A stretch of 64,000 nt of DNA from an uncultured Peptococcaceae bacterium (lineage in GTDB: Bacteria; Bacillota; Peptococcia; Peptococcales; Peptococcaceae), in assembly GCA_900552455.1 (NCBI GenBank), contig URZX01000002.1, positions 124,001 through 188,000 of the forward strand, given 5' to 3'. Numbering within the stretch: the stretch's first letter is position 1; every line of letters starts with the position of its first letter. A program made the position numbers and the translations under genes. The notes under the pieces were generated by a model. The model made no database searches and was not told the origin of the DNA. It was given only the letters and a program-made list of their open reading frames with translations. Below, one piece after another: positions 1 to 7,229 of the stretch.

Positions 1-1129
1 GCGCGCTCACATCGTTTTCCGCAGCGGTCAGCGCTGCCTGATCCTGCGCAGCCTGGCTGTCGATCTCTGCCGCTTCGGCCTGGCTTTCTGCCAGCGCTCT
101 CGCGTAGGTCTCCACATTTTCGCGCACCTCTGTGAGCTTCTGATGATTCTCCTCTGCCTGCGCAGACAGCGTCGCCAGTCGCTCCTCGGCGTGCTGATGC
201 CGCTCAGCGAGCAGGCTCAGCGCTTTTTCGTGCTCCTGCGTTTCGCGCAGGGAATCGGTGTAGGCCGACTGCGCGCTTTCCATGGCGCGACGCTCCCGCG
301 CTAATGTCTGCTTCGCTTCTGCGAGGGCCGCCTCTGACTGATCGAGGGCAGTCTGCGCCGCCAGCGCTTTTTCGTGCTCCGCTTCCAGCGTATCGAGCTG
401 GGCTTTTTCGTCATCCCGCGCCTGCAGCAGCTGTTTTGTCAGATAAGCGAGCTGGAGCTTGTCGCTCTCTGCCTTGAGCCCACGATAGACGCGCACCTTC
501 TCCGCCTGCTTGGCGAGGGGATCGATGCGCTGCTCGAGCTCGTAGAGGATGTCGTCGAGACGCGTCATGTCGTCGTTCGTCGATTCGAGCTTGCGCTCTG
601 CTTCGCGCTTGCGGTATTTGTATTTGCTGATGCCTGCCGCTTCCTCGATGAGGCCGCGCCGCTCTTCGGCGTGCAGAGTGAGGATCTCTTCGATCTTGCC
701 CTGACCGATGACGCTGAAGCCGTCCTTGCCGAGGCCAGTGTCCATGAAAAGCTCCTGAATGTCTCTCAGGCGGCAGGTGTTTTTGTTGAGCATATAATTG
801 CTCTCGCCGGAGCGATAGAGCGTGCGCGAGACTTCGATCTCGTCGGCGTCCAGCGCGAAAATGCGCTGGCTGTTGTCGAGGATCATTGTCACCCGCGCCA
901 TGCCGACGGGCTTGCGCCCGGCGCTGCCGGAAAAGATGACGTCTTCCATCTTCGCACCGCGCAGCGTTTTCGCGCTCTGCTCACCGAGCACCCAGCGGAT
1001 CGCGTCCACCACGTTGCTCTTGCCGCTGCCGTTTGGCCCGACGATGGCGGTCACTCCCGGCGAAAAAGAAAAATATACCTTATCTGCAAAGGATTTAAAA
1101 CCCTGGATCTCTAAGGATTTAAGAAACAT
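1..1129 (-). CDS. smc: Chromosome segregation ATPase SMC, N-terminal part (runs off left edge)
   Basis: SMC is the ATPase that folds and segregates the chromosome, working with ScpA and ScpB. About 376 residues are visible from an ATG at 1129. They open with MFLKSLEIQGFKSFA and a Walker A motif GPNGSGKSN at residues 31-39. A QGKIEEIL stretch and an EEAAGISKYKYRK segment, both typical of the SMC head, follow near residues 145-175. The rest becomes a long Glu/Lys/Ala-rich coiled coil (from about residue 175) that leaves the window. The gene starts 4 nt after the radical SAM stop, so rnc, the radical SAM gene and smc look like one operon. The identification is secure; the C-terminal head with signature and Walker B lies outside. 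Confidence 0.96.
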   Translation of the reverse strand, partial: MFLKSLEIQGFKSFADKVYFSFSPGVTAIVGPNGSGKSNVVDAIRWVLGEQSAKTLRGAKMEDVIFSGSAGRKPVGMARVTMILDNSQRIFALDADEIEVSRTLYRSGESNYMLNKNTCRLRDIQELFMDTGLGKDGFSVIGQGKIEEILTLHAEERRGLIEEAAGISKYKYRKREAERKLESTNDDMTRLDDILYELEQRIDPLAKQAEKVRVYRGLKAESDKLQLAYLTKQLLQARDDEKAQLDTLEAEHEKALAAQTALDQSEAALAEAKQTLARERRAMESAQSAYTDSLRETQEHEKALSLLAERHQHAEERLATLSAQAEENHQKLTEVRENVETYARALAESQAEAAEIDSQAAQDQAALTAAENDVSA

Positions 1130-1132
1130 GTG

Positions 1133-2122
1133 TCACATTCTTTCTACTGTATCGTTCAAAACAGAAGCGTCGGCCACCACCGTCACCGGCTGGCCGCAGC
1201 GCTCTGATAAATAATGAAGGTTTTCGCGATGCTGACCGATCGCCTGCGAGAGAAATCGCGGTGCCACAGCAAACTGCACCGGCGCAGCCTCGTGCTCCCG
1301 CAATAGCGCCGCCATGCGCCGACGAAAGCGTCGCGCTTTCACAAGCTCGCCCAGCGCTGGATGGTAGGCGCCAGCGATGACATCTCCCTGCGAGAGGTTG
1401 TCCTCCGCCTGCAGCCCCACGCGGATCACCGGGATCTCTGCCGCATCGAAAAGATCGAGCAGCGCCGCCACCGTGTCGAGCACCGCATCCAGCGGCCACG
1501 GCTGATAGCTGCCTGCGGCATAAGCTTCCGCCAGCGCCGTGTCGCGGATCACCGCCGTTGGATAGATGCGCACCATATCCGGCGCCAGCTGCACGAGTCG
1601 TGCTCCGGTGGCAAGGCTTTTTTCCGGCGTATCGCCCGGCAGCGCCACCATCATCTGCGCACCGCAGCGAAACCCCGCCGCCTGCACGCGCCTGATCGCG
1701 TCCTCTGCCTGCGCCGCCGTGTGGCCCCGCTGAGACGCCGCCAGCACTTCGTCATCCAGCGATTGCACACCGATCTCCACCGTATCTACGCCGTAATGCG
1801 CAAGCCGCGCCAAAACCTCCGCGTCCAGCGCATCCGGGCGCGTCGAAAGACGGACCCGAGAAATGCGCCCGTCCTTTTTCAGCTGCGCCGCGCTTTCCAG
1901 AAGCGCCGTCTGCGTCTTGAGATCGATCGCCGTGAAGCTGCCGCCGTAAAACGCCAACTCCGGCAGCGTGCCGCTCGATGCCGCCCATTCCTCCGCCTGA
2001 CAGGCGAGCGTGGCGAGATCCGGCGGCTCCCAGGTGCCCGTGATGCGAAACTGATTGCAGAACACACAGGTGTGCGGACAGCCCATGTGCGGCACAAACA
2101 CCGGCAGGATCACGTGTTTCAC
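1133..2122 (-). CDS. Elp3-like radical SAM protein
   Basis: This is a radical S-adenosylmethionine enzyme of the short bacterial Elp3-related family, about 330 residues. A CxxxCxxC cluster (C15, C19, C22 in GCPHTCVFC) binds the [4Fe-4S] centre. AFYGGSFTAID and a GVQSLDDEVL segment match the Elp3 radical SAM core. No GNAT acetyltransferase domain is seen, so a tRNA wobble-uridine role as in eukaryotic Elp3 is not established. The GTG start at 2122 is chosen because it overlaps the rnc stop as GTGA and has a GGTGGAG ribosome site 8 nt upstream. A longer in-frame reading would run 30 codons into rnc. The position between rnc and smc is a conserved Firmicutes arrangement. Its exact substrate is unknown. 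Confidence 0.9.
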   Translation of the reverse strand: MKHVILPVFVPHMGCPHTCVFCNQFRITGTWEPPDLATLACQAEEWAASSGTLPELAFYGGSFTAIDLKTQTALLESAAQLKKDGRISRVRLSTRPDALDAEVLARLAHYGVDTVEIGVQSLDDEVLAASQRGHTAAQAEDAIRRVQAAGFRCGAQMMVALPGDTPEKSLATGARLVQLAPDMVRIYPTAVIRDTALAEAYAAGSYQPWPLDAVLDTVAALLDLFDAAEIPVIRVGLQAEDNLSQGDVIAGAYHPALGELVKARRFRRRMAALLREHEAAPVQFAVAPRFLSQAIGQHRENLHYLSERCGQPVTVVADASVLNDTVERM

Positions 2123-2841
2123 TGATTCTTCTCCACCTTCGGCAGCTCGCCGTAAGCAACGAGCGCCGCCAGCGCCGCTTCGCGCTGCGCCAGCTTCTTC
2201 GATTTTCCCCAACCGCGTCCGCGCGCGATCCCGTCGACCTGGACCTCCACATGGAAATCGCGGTCGTGGGCAGGGCCGCGCGTTTCCAGCACCTCGTAGC
2301 TGATCGTGTGGTCCGGCTCCTGCTGGATAAATTCCTGTAGCCGCGTTTTATAGTCGCCGTAATAACCGCCCTGCACCATCGTGATCGCGTGCTCGAGATA
2401 TTTCACCAGCACCGGCTTCAGCACCTCGATCCCCGCGCTCAGATAGATCGCGCCGCACATCGCCTCCCAGGCATCCGCCAGATTCGATGGGCGCAGACTT
2501 CCGCCCGTCGCCTCCTCGCCACGGCCCAGGAGCAGATATTTGTTCAGCCCCAGCTTTCGCGCAGCGCCAGCCAGCGCATCCTCGCAGACCAGACTCGCCC
2601 GCATTTTTGTGAGCTTGCCCTCGTCGTCCGCCGGAAACTGCGCAAAAAGATATTCGCCCATGATCAGATCGACCACCGCGTCGCCGAGAAATTCCAGCCG
2701 CTGGTTGTCGTGGTCGAGATTATGTTCCATCGCGTAGGAAGGATGCGTCAGCGCCACATCCAGCATCTCGAGATCCAGCCCGCCGATGCCCAGCTCGTGC
2801 GTCAGCGCGCCCAGCGCCCTTCTCCGTTCTTTGTCCATCAT
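2119..2841 (-). CDS. rnc: Ribonuclease III
   Basis: RNase III cleaves double-stranded RNA in rRNA processing and mRNA turnover. The 240-residue length is normal for bacterial RNase III. The family signature NQRLEFLGDAVVDLI lies near residue 46 and holds the metal-binding Glu/Asp. A second acidic site follows in LADAWEAMCGAIYL. A dsRNA-binding domain occupies the last ~70 residues (TRLQEFIQQEPDHTISYE to GKSKKLAQREAALAAL). An AAGGAG site sits 6 nt before the ATG. It is the first gene of the rnc / radical SAM / smc operon, with its own promoter upstream. Confidence 0.97.
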   Translation of the reverse strand: MMDKERRRALGALTHELGIGGLDLEMLDVALTHPSYAMEHNLDHDNQRLEFLGDAVVDLIMGEYLFAQFPADDEGKLTKMRASLVCEDALAGAARKLGLNKYLLLGRGEEATGGSLRPSNLADAWEAMCGAIYLSAGIEVLKPVLVKYLEHAITMVQGGYYGDYKTRLQEFIQQEPDHTISYEVLETRGPAHDRDFHVEVQVDGIARGRGWGKSKKLAQREAALAALVAYGELPKVEKNQ

Positions 2842-2874
2842 TCACCGCTCCTTTTTTGGGTAACAGATAGTTTT

Positions 2875-2903
2875 ATTGTACACGACATCGCAGAGCCGCG
2901 CAA
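2875..2903 (-). promoter_or_regulatory. Promoter of the rnc operon
   Basis: On the minus strand TTGCGC (-35) and TACAAT (-10) are separated by exactly 17 nt, ending about 35 nt before the rnc start. It lies back to back with the NifX-like gene's promoter. Confidence 0.65.
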
Positions 2904-2907
2904 GCTC

Positions 2908-2936
2908 TGTACATTTTTCGCCGCGCGCTGTATAAT
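2908..2936 (+). promoter_or_regulatory. Probable promoter of the NifX-like gene
   Basis: A perfect TATAAT at 2931-2936 has a poor -35 (TGTACA) 17 nt upstream. It is 24 nt before the ATG of the downstream gene, leaving room for the CAGGAGG ribosome site. Confidence 0.55.
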
Positions 2937-2960
2937 ACCGCTAGACAGGAGGAATATTAA

Positions 2961-3314
2961 ATGAAAATCGCATTACCAACCAGAGACGGACGCATCGACG
3001 ACCATTTCGGTCACTGCGACCACTACACCATCGTCACCGTGGAAGGCGGAAAAGTCATCGCCACCGAAGATATGCCATCGCCAGAAGGCTGCGGCTGCAA
3101 ATCCGACATCGCGCCACAGATGGCGCGCATCGGCGTGCGCATGATGCTCGCCGGCAACATGGGCAACGGCGCCCTGAACGTGCTCAATTCCAACGGCATC
3201 CAGGTCATCCGCGGCTGCAGCGGCCCGATCGAAGACGTCCTCGCAGCCTACCTCGCCGGCACCCTCAAAGACAACCAGATCGCCTGCGACCACCACGACT
3301 GCGACCATCATTGA
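2961..3314 (+). CDS. NifX/NifB-type iron-molybdenum cofactor domain protein
   Basis: This 117-residue protein belongs to the dinitrogenase iron-molybdenum cofactor biosynthesis family (NifX/NifY/NifB C-terminal domain). Members bind Fe-S or metal-cofactor intermediates, and many occur in organisms without nitrogenase. MKIALPTRDGRIDDHFGHCDHY opens the fold. A GCGCKSDIAPQM stretch and GCSGPIEDVL follow, and the tail CDHHDCDHH is an unusual Cys/His cluster that could bind metal. The ATG has an AGGAGG site 8 nt upstream. It is a single gene, followed by a hairpin terminator, and no nif genes are near. The role is therefore only inferred to be Fe-S or metal handling. Confidence 0.85.
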   Translation: MKIALPTRDGRIDDHFGHCDHYTIVTVEGGKVIATEDMPSPEGCGCKSDIAPQMARIGVRMMLAGNMGNGALNVLNSNGIQVIRGCSGPIEDVLAAYLAGTLKDNQIACDHHDCDHH

Positions 3315-3334
3315 TCGCCCGTCCGCAGAAAATA

Positions 3335-3378
3335 GCAAACGCGTCAGCGAAAATCTTTCCCGCTGACGCGTTTGCTTT
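3335..3378 (+). terminator. Hairpin after the NifX-like gene
   Basis: A perfect 15-bp stem (3335-3349 with 3361-3375) has an 11-nt loop. Only three T's follow, so it is strong as a hairpin but modest as a terminator. It separates the NifX-like gene from the convergent toxin-antitoxin pair. Confidence 0.6.
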
Positions 3379-3391
3379 AAAAAAACTCCAT

Positions 3392-3725
3392 TCATAAATT
3401 CTCTCTCAATTCCAGCAGTTGTTTTTTTCAACTCCGGCAGATCCTCCGAGATCACATCCCAGACCAGCATCAAATTAATGCCTTCGTAATCATGCACAAT
3501 ACGATTGCGTAATCCGTACATGGCGCGCCATGGAATTTCGCTGTGTATTTTCATAAAATCATCGTCCAACGTTCGACATAATTCGCCCAACTGGCTAAGA
3601 TTAAACACACAGGCCTCTGTCGTCTTTTCATCTTTTACAAATTGGTCATAATTGTAACCCTGACAATATTCTACCACTTTTGTCAGGTAGCGCAGCATTT
3701 TATCAATGATGATCTTTTCTTTCAT
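3392..3725 (-). pseudogene. hepT: HepT-like toxin (HEPN RNase) with a frameshift near its C-terminus
   Basis: HepT is the HEPN-domain ribonuclease toxin partnered with an MntA nucleotidyltransferase. Residues 73-80 (RNRIVHDY) form the diagnostic R-x4-H-x-Y motif, holding catalytic Arg/His and the Tyr that MntA AMPylates. After LPELKK the reading frame crosses a run of seven A's (3422-3428). As written it reads on for about 150 unnatural residues through the opposite-strand NifX-like gene. With one A fewer it ends QLLELRENL-stop at 3392, giving 110 residues, the usual HepT length. The gene start overlaps the end of mntA by 23 nt. The shift may be a sequencing error, a phase-variable tract or slippage. 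The catalytic motif lies before the shift, so a tailed protein might still be active. Confidence 0.82.
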
Positions 3726-4008
3726 AGATCGTCACCCCTGTTTTCTGGATCTCCCGGTCAACGCGCGAGCCCTTGTCGATGTGCGTCACATCCATCACAT
3801 CCACCGGCATTCCCGCGGCTTCGTGCACCGCTTCGATAAAGCCAACAAATTTTAATCCGCGCAGACCACTGTCAACGATCAGATCCAAATCGCTCCTGTC
3901 CGTTGCCGTTCCCTTCGCGATCGATCCGAAAAGCACCGCCCGCCGGATCCCATATTCATCAAAGACCGGCGCCAACACCGACTGCGCCTCTTTCACTGTC
4001 TGAATCAT
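3703..4008 (-). CDS. mntA: MntA-type nucleotidyltransferase antitoxin
   Basis: This 101-residue minimal nucleotidyltransferase neutralises HepT by transferring AMP to the toxin tyrosine, as known for the HepT-MntA family. The GS-x10-DxD signature is complete: G28-S29 in FGSIAKG, then D40-L41-D42 in SDLDL. The ATG at 4008 is preferred over an in-frame GTG three codons upstream because GAGGTG lies 6 nt before it. It is transcribed first and overlaps the hepT start, the usual antitoxin-first order. Antitoxin activity should be intact, since all catalytic residues are present. Confidence 0.88.
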   Translation of the reverse strand: MIQTVKEAQSVLAPVFDEYGIRRAVLFGSIAKGTATDRSDLDLIVDSGLRGLKFVGFIEAVHEAAGMPVDVMDVTHIDKGSRVDREIQKTGVTIYERKDHH

Positions 4009-4134
4009 AACACACACCTCATTTCTGCAAGAATTTCTATCTTTATTATATCAGTTCCACACACGCACGCCTAGAAAAACCATTCAAACAAAACGCGCTA
4101 GCGAGAATTTGTTGAAATCTGCTGAAAATTTCTC

Positions 4135-4163
4135 TTGCAGAACGCCGGCTTCTGTGCTACACT
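4135..4163 (+). promoter_or_regulatory. Promoter of the amtB-glnB operon
   Basis: TTGCAG and TACACT are spaced 17 nt apart, with a TG extension one base before the -10. Transcription would begin about 4170, immediately before the leader terminator. Confidence 0.6.
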
Positions 4164-4176
4164 GTGTTCATCAAGC

Positions 4177-4218
4177 AAAGGTGTTTGAAACGTGAAAACG
4201 TTCCAAACACCTTTTTTG
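4177..4218 (+). terminator. Leader terminator/attenuator upstream of amtB
   Basis: The arms 4177-4193 and 4198-4214 pair with a single A-C mismatch around a GAAA tetraloop and run into a T tract (4212-4217). The hairpin sits between the putative promoter and amtB, about 77 nt before the start codon. Expression of amtB would therefore need antitermination or readthrough. ANTAR-domain antiterminators are known for nitrogen genes in Clostridia, but no such protein is encoded here. Confidence 0.75.
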
Positions 4219-4294
4219 TTTTTCAGAAATCTTTCTGAATCCTCACCGCGCGGCAACCTGTTACCCTCTGGACAAAAGAAAGGAATGTGAGAAA

Positions 4295-5533
4295 ATGAAC
4301 AGTGGAGATACTGCTTTTATGATCATCAGTGCTGCGCTGGTGTTCTTTATGACGCCGGGGCTGGCCTTCTTCTACGGCGGGCTGGTGCGGCGCAAAAATG
4401 TGGTGAATACGATGATGGGCTGTGTGGCGATCATCGGCATCGCCACCCTGATGTGGTGTTTGGTTGGTTACTCGCTGGCCTTCGGCGGTAACCACGGCGG
4501 CATCATCGGCGACCTGCGCTGGTTTGGGCTGAACGGCGTGGGCATGGAAGCTGGGCCATACGCGGACAATATTCCGCACCTCATTTACTGCGGCTTCCAG
4601 ATGATGTTTGCCGTGATAACGCCGGCGCTGCTCACTGGATCGCTTGTCGGGCGCGTGCGCTTTAAGGCGCTGGTGCTCTTCGTCATTCTCTGGTCGCTGG
4701 TGGTCTACTATCCGCTGGCACACATGGTCTGGGGCGAAGGCGGCGCGCTGGCGGCGCTGGGCTCGGTGGATTTCGCCGGAGGCAACGTCGTGCACATTTC
4801 CTCGGGCGTGAGCGCGCTGGTGTTCGCGATCGTGCTCGGCCAGCGCCGCGGCTATGCGCAGGTGGTCTACCGCGTACACAACATTCCGTTCGTGGTGCTC
4901 GGCGCGACGATGCTCTGGTTTGGCTGGTTTGGTTTCAACGCCGGCAGCGCCCTGGCGGCCAACGGCCTCGCTGCCCACGCGTTTATGACCTCGTCGATCG
5001 CTTCCGCCTCGGCCATGCTCGTGTGGATGGCGATCGACGCGATCAAGGACAAAAAGCCAACCCTCGTCGGCGCCTCCACCGGGCTTGTCGTCGGGCTTGT
5101 GGCGATCACGCCGGGCGCAGGATTTGTGCCGATCTGGGCAAGCTTCATCATCGGCGCGCTGGCCAGTCCGATCAGCTATTTTGGCATCGCGCTGATCAAA
5201 AAACGTCTGAAGATCGATGATTCCCTGGATGCCTTCGGCTGCCACGGCCTCGGCGGCATCTGGGGCGGCATCGCCACCGGGCTCTTCGGCCTCTCTTCGA
5301 TCAACGACGTGGCGCAGTGGAACGGACTGGTTTTCGGCGACACCCGTCTCTTCCTCGCTCAGCTCGCCGGGATCGTCGTCTCCATCGGCGTCGCTGTCGT
5401 CGGCACGCTGATCTGCCTGGCGATCACGCGCCTCTTCACACCGCTGCGCGTGGCGGAAAAAGACGAGCTCGTCGGACTCGATCTCTCGCAGCACGGCGAA
5501 AACGCTTACCCAAGCTTCAACGGCTTGGACTGA
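4295..5533 (+). CDS. amtB: Ammonium transporter
   Basis: This is an Amt/MEP-family ammonium channel of 412 residues with about 11 membrane segments. FFYGGLVRRKN near residue 26 and the central DFAGGNVVHISSG are family signatures. The twin pore histidines are present in VVHISSG (middle) and in AFGCHGLGG (near residue 310). No cleavable signal peptide is obvious; the first segment starts almost at the N-terminus, as in other Gram-positive Amt proteins. A GAAAGGA site precedes the ATG. The PII gene follows 22 nt downstream, the usual amtB-glnB pairing in which PII plugs the channel when nitrogen is sufficient. Expression is probably controlled at the leader terminator. Confidence 0.97.
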   Translation: MNSGDTAFMIISAALVFFMTPGLAFFYGGLVRRKNVVNTMMGCVAIIGIATLMWCLVGYSLAFGGNHGGIIGDLRWFGLNGVGMEAGPYADNIPHLIYCGFQMMFAVITPALLTGSLVGRVRFKALVLFVILWSLVVYYPLAHMVWGEGGALAALGSVDFAGGNVVHISSGVSALVFAIVLGQRRGYAQVVYRVHNIPFVVLGATMLWFGWFGFNAGSALAANGLAAHAFMTSSIASASAMLVWMAIDAIKDKKPTLVGASTGLVVGLVAITPGAGFVPIWASFIIGALASPISYFGIALIKKRLKIDDSLDAFGCHGLGGIWGGIATGLFGLSSINDVAQWNGLVFGDTRLFLAQLAGIVVSIGVAVVGTLICLAITRLFTPLRVAEKDELVGLDLSQHGENAYPSFNGLD

Positions 5534-5555
5534 GAAAGGAAAATGAGGTGAAACT

Positions 5556-5918
5556 ATGCTGATCAAAATTGAAGCCATCGTGCGCGAAGAAAAATTTGAA
5601 GAAGTCAAGCACGCCCTGTCGGAAATCGGCGTCAACGGGCTGACGGTTTCCCAGGTGATGGGCTGCGGCACCAGCAAAGGCTACAGCGAAGTCGTCCGCG
5701 GCATGGAGATCGAGGTGCAGATGCAGCCAAAGATCAAGTTCGAGATCGTCGTCTCCTCCGAAGAATGGGAGCAAAAAACCATCTACGCCATCGAACACGC
5801 CGCCTACACCGGTGAGCCTGGCGACGGAAAAATCTTCAGCTACGAAATCCGCGACGCCATCCGCATCCGCACCAGAGAAAACGGCTACGACGCCATCCAA
5901 GCGAACCGCGACGAATAA
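5556..5918 (+). CDS. glnB: PII nitrogen regulatory protein
   Basis: PII is a small trimeric sensor of 2-oxoglutarate and ATP/ADP that blocks AmtB. The 120-residue sequence has the PII start (MLIKIEAIVREEKFEEVKHAL) and the T-loop GCGTSKGYSEVVRG. The C-terminal YTGEPGDGKIF segment is the ATP-binding PII signature. At the T-loop tip, where E. coli GlnB has the uridylylated Tyr51 (RGAEY), this protein has Ile (RGMEI). It is therefore not expected to be uridylylated. It more likely works by effector binding alone, as in many amt-linked GlnK/NrgB-type proteins. It is co-transcribed with amtB. Confidence 0.95.
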   Translation: MLIKIEAIVREEKFEEVKHALSEIGVNGLTVSQVMGCGTSKGYSEVVRGMEIEVQMQPKIKFEIVVSSEEWEQKTIYAIEHAAYTGEPGDGKIFSYEIRDAIRIRTRENGYDAIQANRDE

Positions 5919-5926
5919 AATAAAAC

Positions 5927-5960
5927 CGCCAGCTTTCACAGAGAGAGCTAGCGATTTTTT
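5927..5960 (+). terminator. Terminator of amtB-glnB
   Basis: A short interrupted stem (CGC-AGCT against AGCT-GCG, one mismatch) is followed by a run of six T's, 10 nt after the glnB stop. Confidence 0.6.
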
Positions 5961-6066
5961 ATGGGCGCTGCTGCCATTCTCCGCGAAATGCTTTCGCGAG
6001 GATGGCTTTTTTTGTGGCGTCGATCTCGTCACAGACGGCTTCGGCGGCGGCGCAGAATTTTCACAA
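5959..6066 (-). pseudogene. Detached 3' end of an hsdS gene
   Basis: Read leftward, this stretch encodes AAAEAVCDEIDATKKAILAK then AFRGEWQQRP and a stop. That is the C-terminal tail typical of type I specificity subunits, and nearly the same tail as the intact hsdS (DATKKAILAKAFRGE). No start codon or specificity domain belongs to it. It is separated from the intact hsdS by the abiH gene. It appears to be the left-over end of an older hsdS whose body was displaced when abiH arrived with a new hsdS end. Confidence 0.75.
5971..6018. repeat. hsdS-tail direct repeat, copy 1
   Basis: This 48-bp stretch matches 7182-7229 with two differences and lies in the same orientation. It contains the inverted repeat CGCGAAA-tgc-TTTCGCG. 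The two copies bracket abiH. Confidence 0.85.
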
Positions 6067-6067
6067 C

Positions 6068-6087
6068 GATATGAAATTTTTCATATC
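6068..6087. terminator. Perfect hairpin after abiH
   Basis: Arms GATATGAAA and TTTCATATC (9 bp) flank two bases, 13 nt downstream of the abiH stop. No T run follows on the minus strand, so terminator activity is uncertain. It lies at the junction between the AT-rich insert and the hsdS remnant. Confidence 0.4.
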
Positions 6088-6099
6088 TTGTCATTATCC

Positions 6100-7155
6100 C
6101 TAAACTTCAAATACTTTTCCTAAATCTTTAAGCCCTTCGAAAATATTTAATCCATCAATATGTATTTGAGATTGCAATTTCCTGCGTTGTTGATCAGTTA
6201 ATTCCTGATTTTCTAAAAAATGTTCCTTTACTTCATTTTCAAAAGTTTTTACACGTCTTCGCATAAGCTCATCTTCTACCTTATCAATCCTGTAGATTAT
6301 CAGATGTATACTTGAATTGCTTTTCATTAAATCAATTATTCGCTCCCACCATATTTTGTCTGTGTCTCCAATAGACATTCCATAAATATAAATCAGATTA
6401 CTTTTATTAAGTAACTCCAAAACCTGCGAATCTGTGTGCTCTTCATACATTTCATTTGTATTTCTTTTTATAATTTGATTAATGTTTTCTTCTGGCGTGC
6501 CTTGAAATAATTCAGGGGCTTTAATTTGTGACAAGTCATTCACCCCTAAAACCATATTTCTGTTCACTGTTCCATGAACATGTATCAATTGTCCAAAGCC
6601 ATTAATAAAAGTTTCTCGTCCGTATTTTCTTCTTCCTAGATTCGCCTTTTTTCTCGCTAACTCAAAACATTTATCCACGGTATTCGTATAATTAAACACA
6701 ATAAAATTATAATGAAATCCATCTTTAAAATTGTTACTTGCTTTCTCTAACTGTTCTCTTTGTTCCATTCTAAAATGTTTTTTTAAATTATCAAAAGCTA
6801 TGGCCTCTGCAAATATATTAGGAATTTGATCTTCATCATTGCTAAAATCAATTTTTTTCTGCTCTTCTGATAGGTAATCTGCTAATTTCTTGCAAAAATC
6901 CTCATGACAATCGCAAAAGTCGTTAGCAGTGTATCCATCATTATACATTTTCTCCGTATAAAAACCGAAAGCTTTTTCAGCATCAGCCCATGTTTCTATA
7001 TCTTTTTGAATATCTTTTTTAAATCTATCTATTGCATTTTTATTTACATAATCAAGTGGCTCTGTACTTGGATAATATTCTAAAAAATCCTTGTACCTCG
7101 TCTTTAATCCTAAATTCAGATCAAATCCATTTCCAATTAAAAAAGTAATTTGCAT
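6100..7155 (-). CDS. abiH: AbiH-family phage abortive infection protein
   Basis: The 351-residue protein matches the AbiH family, first known from lactococcal phage resistance and about 346 residues there. It opens with the family hallmark FLIGNGFDLNLGLKTRYKDF, a nucleotide-binding-like GNGFD loop. Other family segments are FNYTNTVDKCF, LIHVHGTVNRN, and YIYGMSIGDTD near the C-terminus. The mechanism of AbiH is not established. The gene is much more AT-rich than its neighbours and starts 29 nt after the hsdS stop with an AAGGAG site. It would thus be expressed with the restriction operon. Its location between duplicated hsdS ends marks it as acquired cargo. Confidence 0.88.
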   Translation of the reverse strand: MQITFLIGNGFDLNLGLKTRYKDFLEYYPSTEPLDYVNKNAIDRFKKDIQKDIETWADAEKAFGFYTEKMYNDGYTANDFCDCHEDFCKKLADYLSEEQKKIDFSNDEDQIPNIFAEAIAFDNLKKHFRMEQREQLEKASNNFKDGFHYNFIVFNYTNTVDKCFELARKKANLGRRKYGRETFINGFGQLIHVHGTVNRNMVLGVNDLSQIKAPELFQGTPEENINQIIKRNTNEMYEEHTDSQVLELLNKSNLIYIYGMSIGDTDKIWWERIIDLMKSNSSIHLIIYRIDKVEDELMRRRVKTFENEVKEHFLENQELTDQQRRKLQSQIHIDGLNIFEGLKDLGKVFEV

Positions 7156-7181
7156 TTAAACTCCTTCTATATATTAACTTG

Positions 7182-7229
7182 CTGTCATTCTCCGCGAAAT
7201 GCTTTCGCGAGGATGGCCTTTTTTGTGGC
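7182..7229. repeat. hsdS-tail direct repeat, copy 2
   Basis: This copy forms the 3' end of the intact hsdS and matches 5971-6018 at 46 of 48 positions. Confidence 0.85.

Noticed and set aside
374-1114. Long plus-strand reading frame over the smc region
   Set aside because: The opposite strand encodes a perfect SMC head domain with Walker A; the plus frame is its shadow.
2973-3391. C-terminal extension of hepT to 250 residues
   Set aside because: It reads antisense through the NifX-like gene and a terminator hairpin; one base fewer in the A7 run gives a normal HepT end.
4100-4165. Sigma-54 promoter for amtB
   Set aside because: No TGGCAC-N5-TTGCA pattern; the sigma-70-like pair fits better.
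6100-7155. SIR2-type defence protein
   Set aside because: The IGNGFDLNLGL start and overall motif order fit AbiH; no SIR2 catalytic His/Asn pattern is seen.
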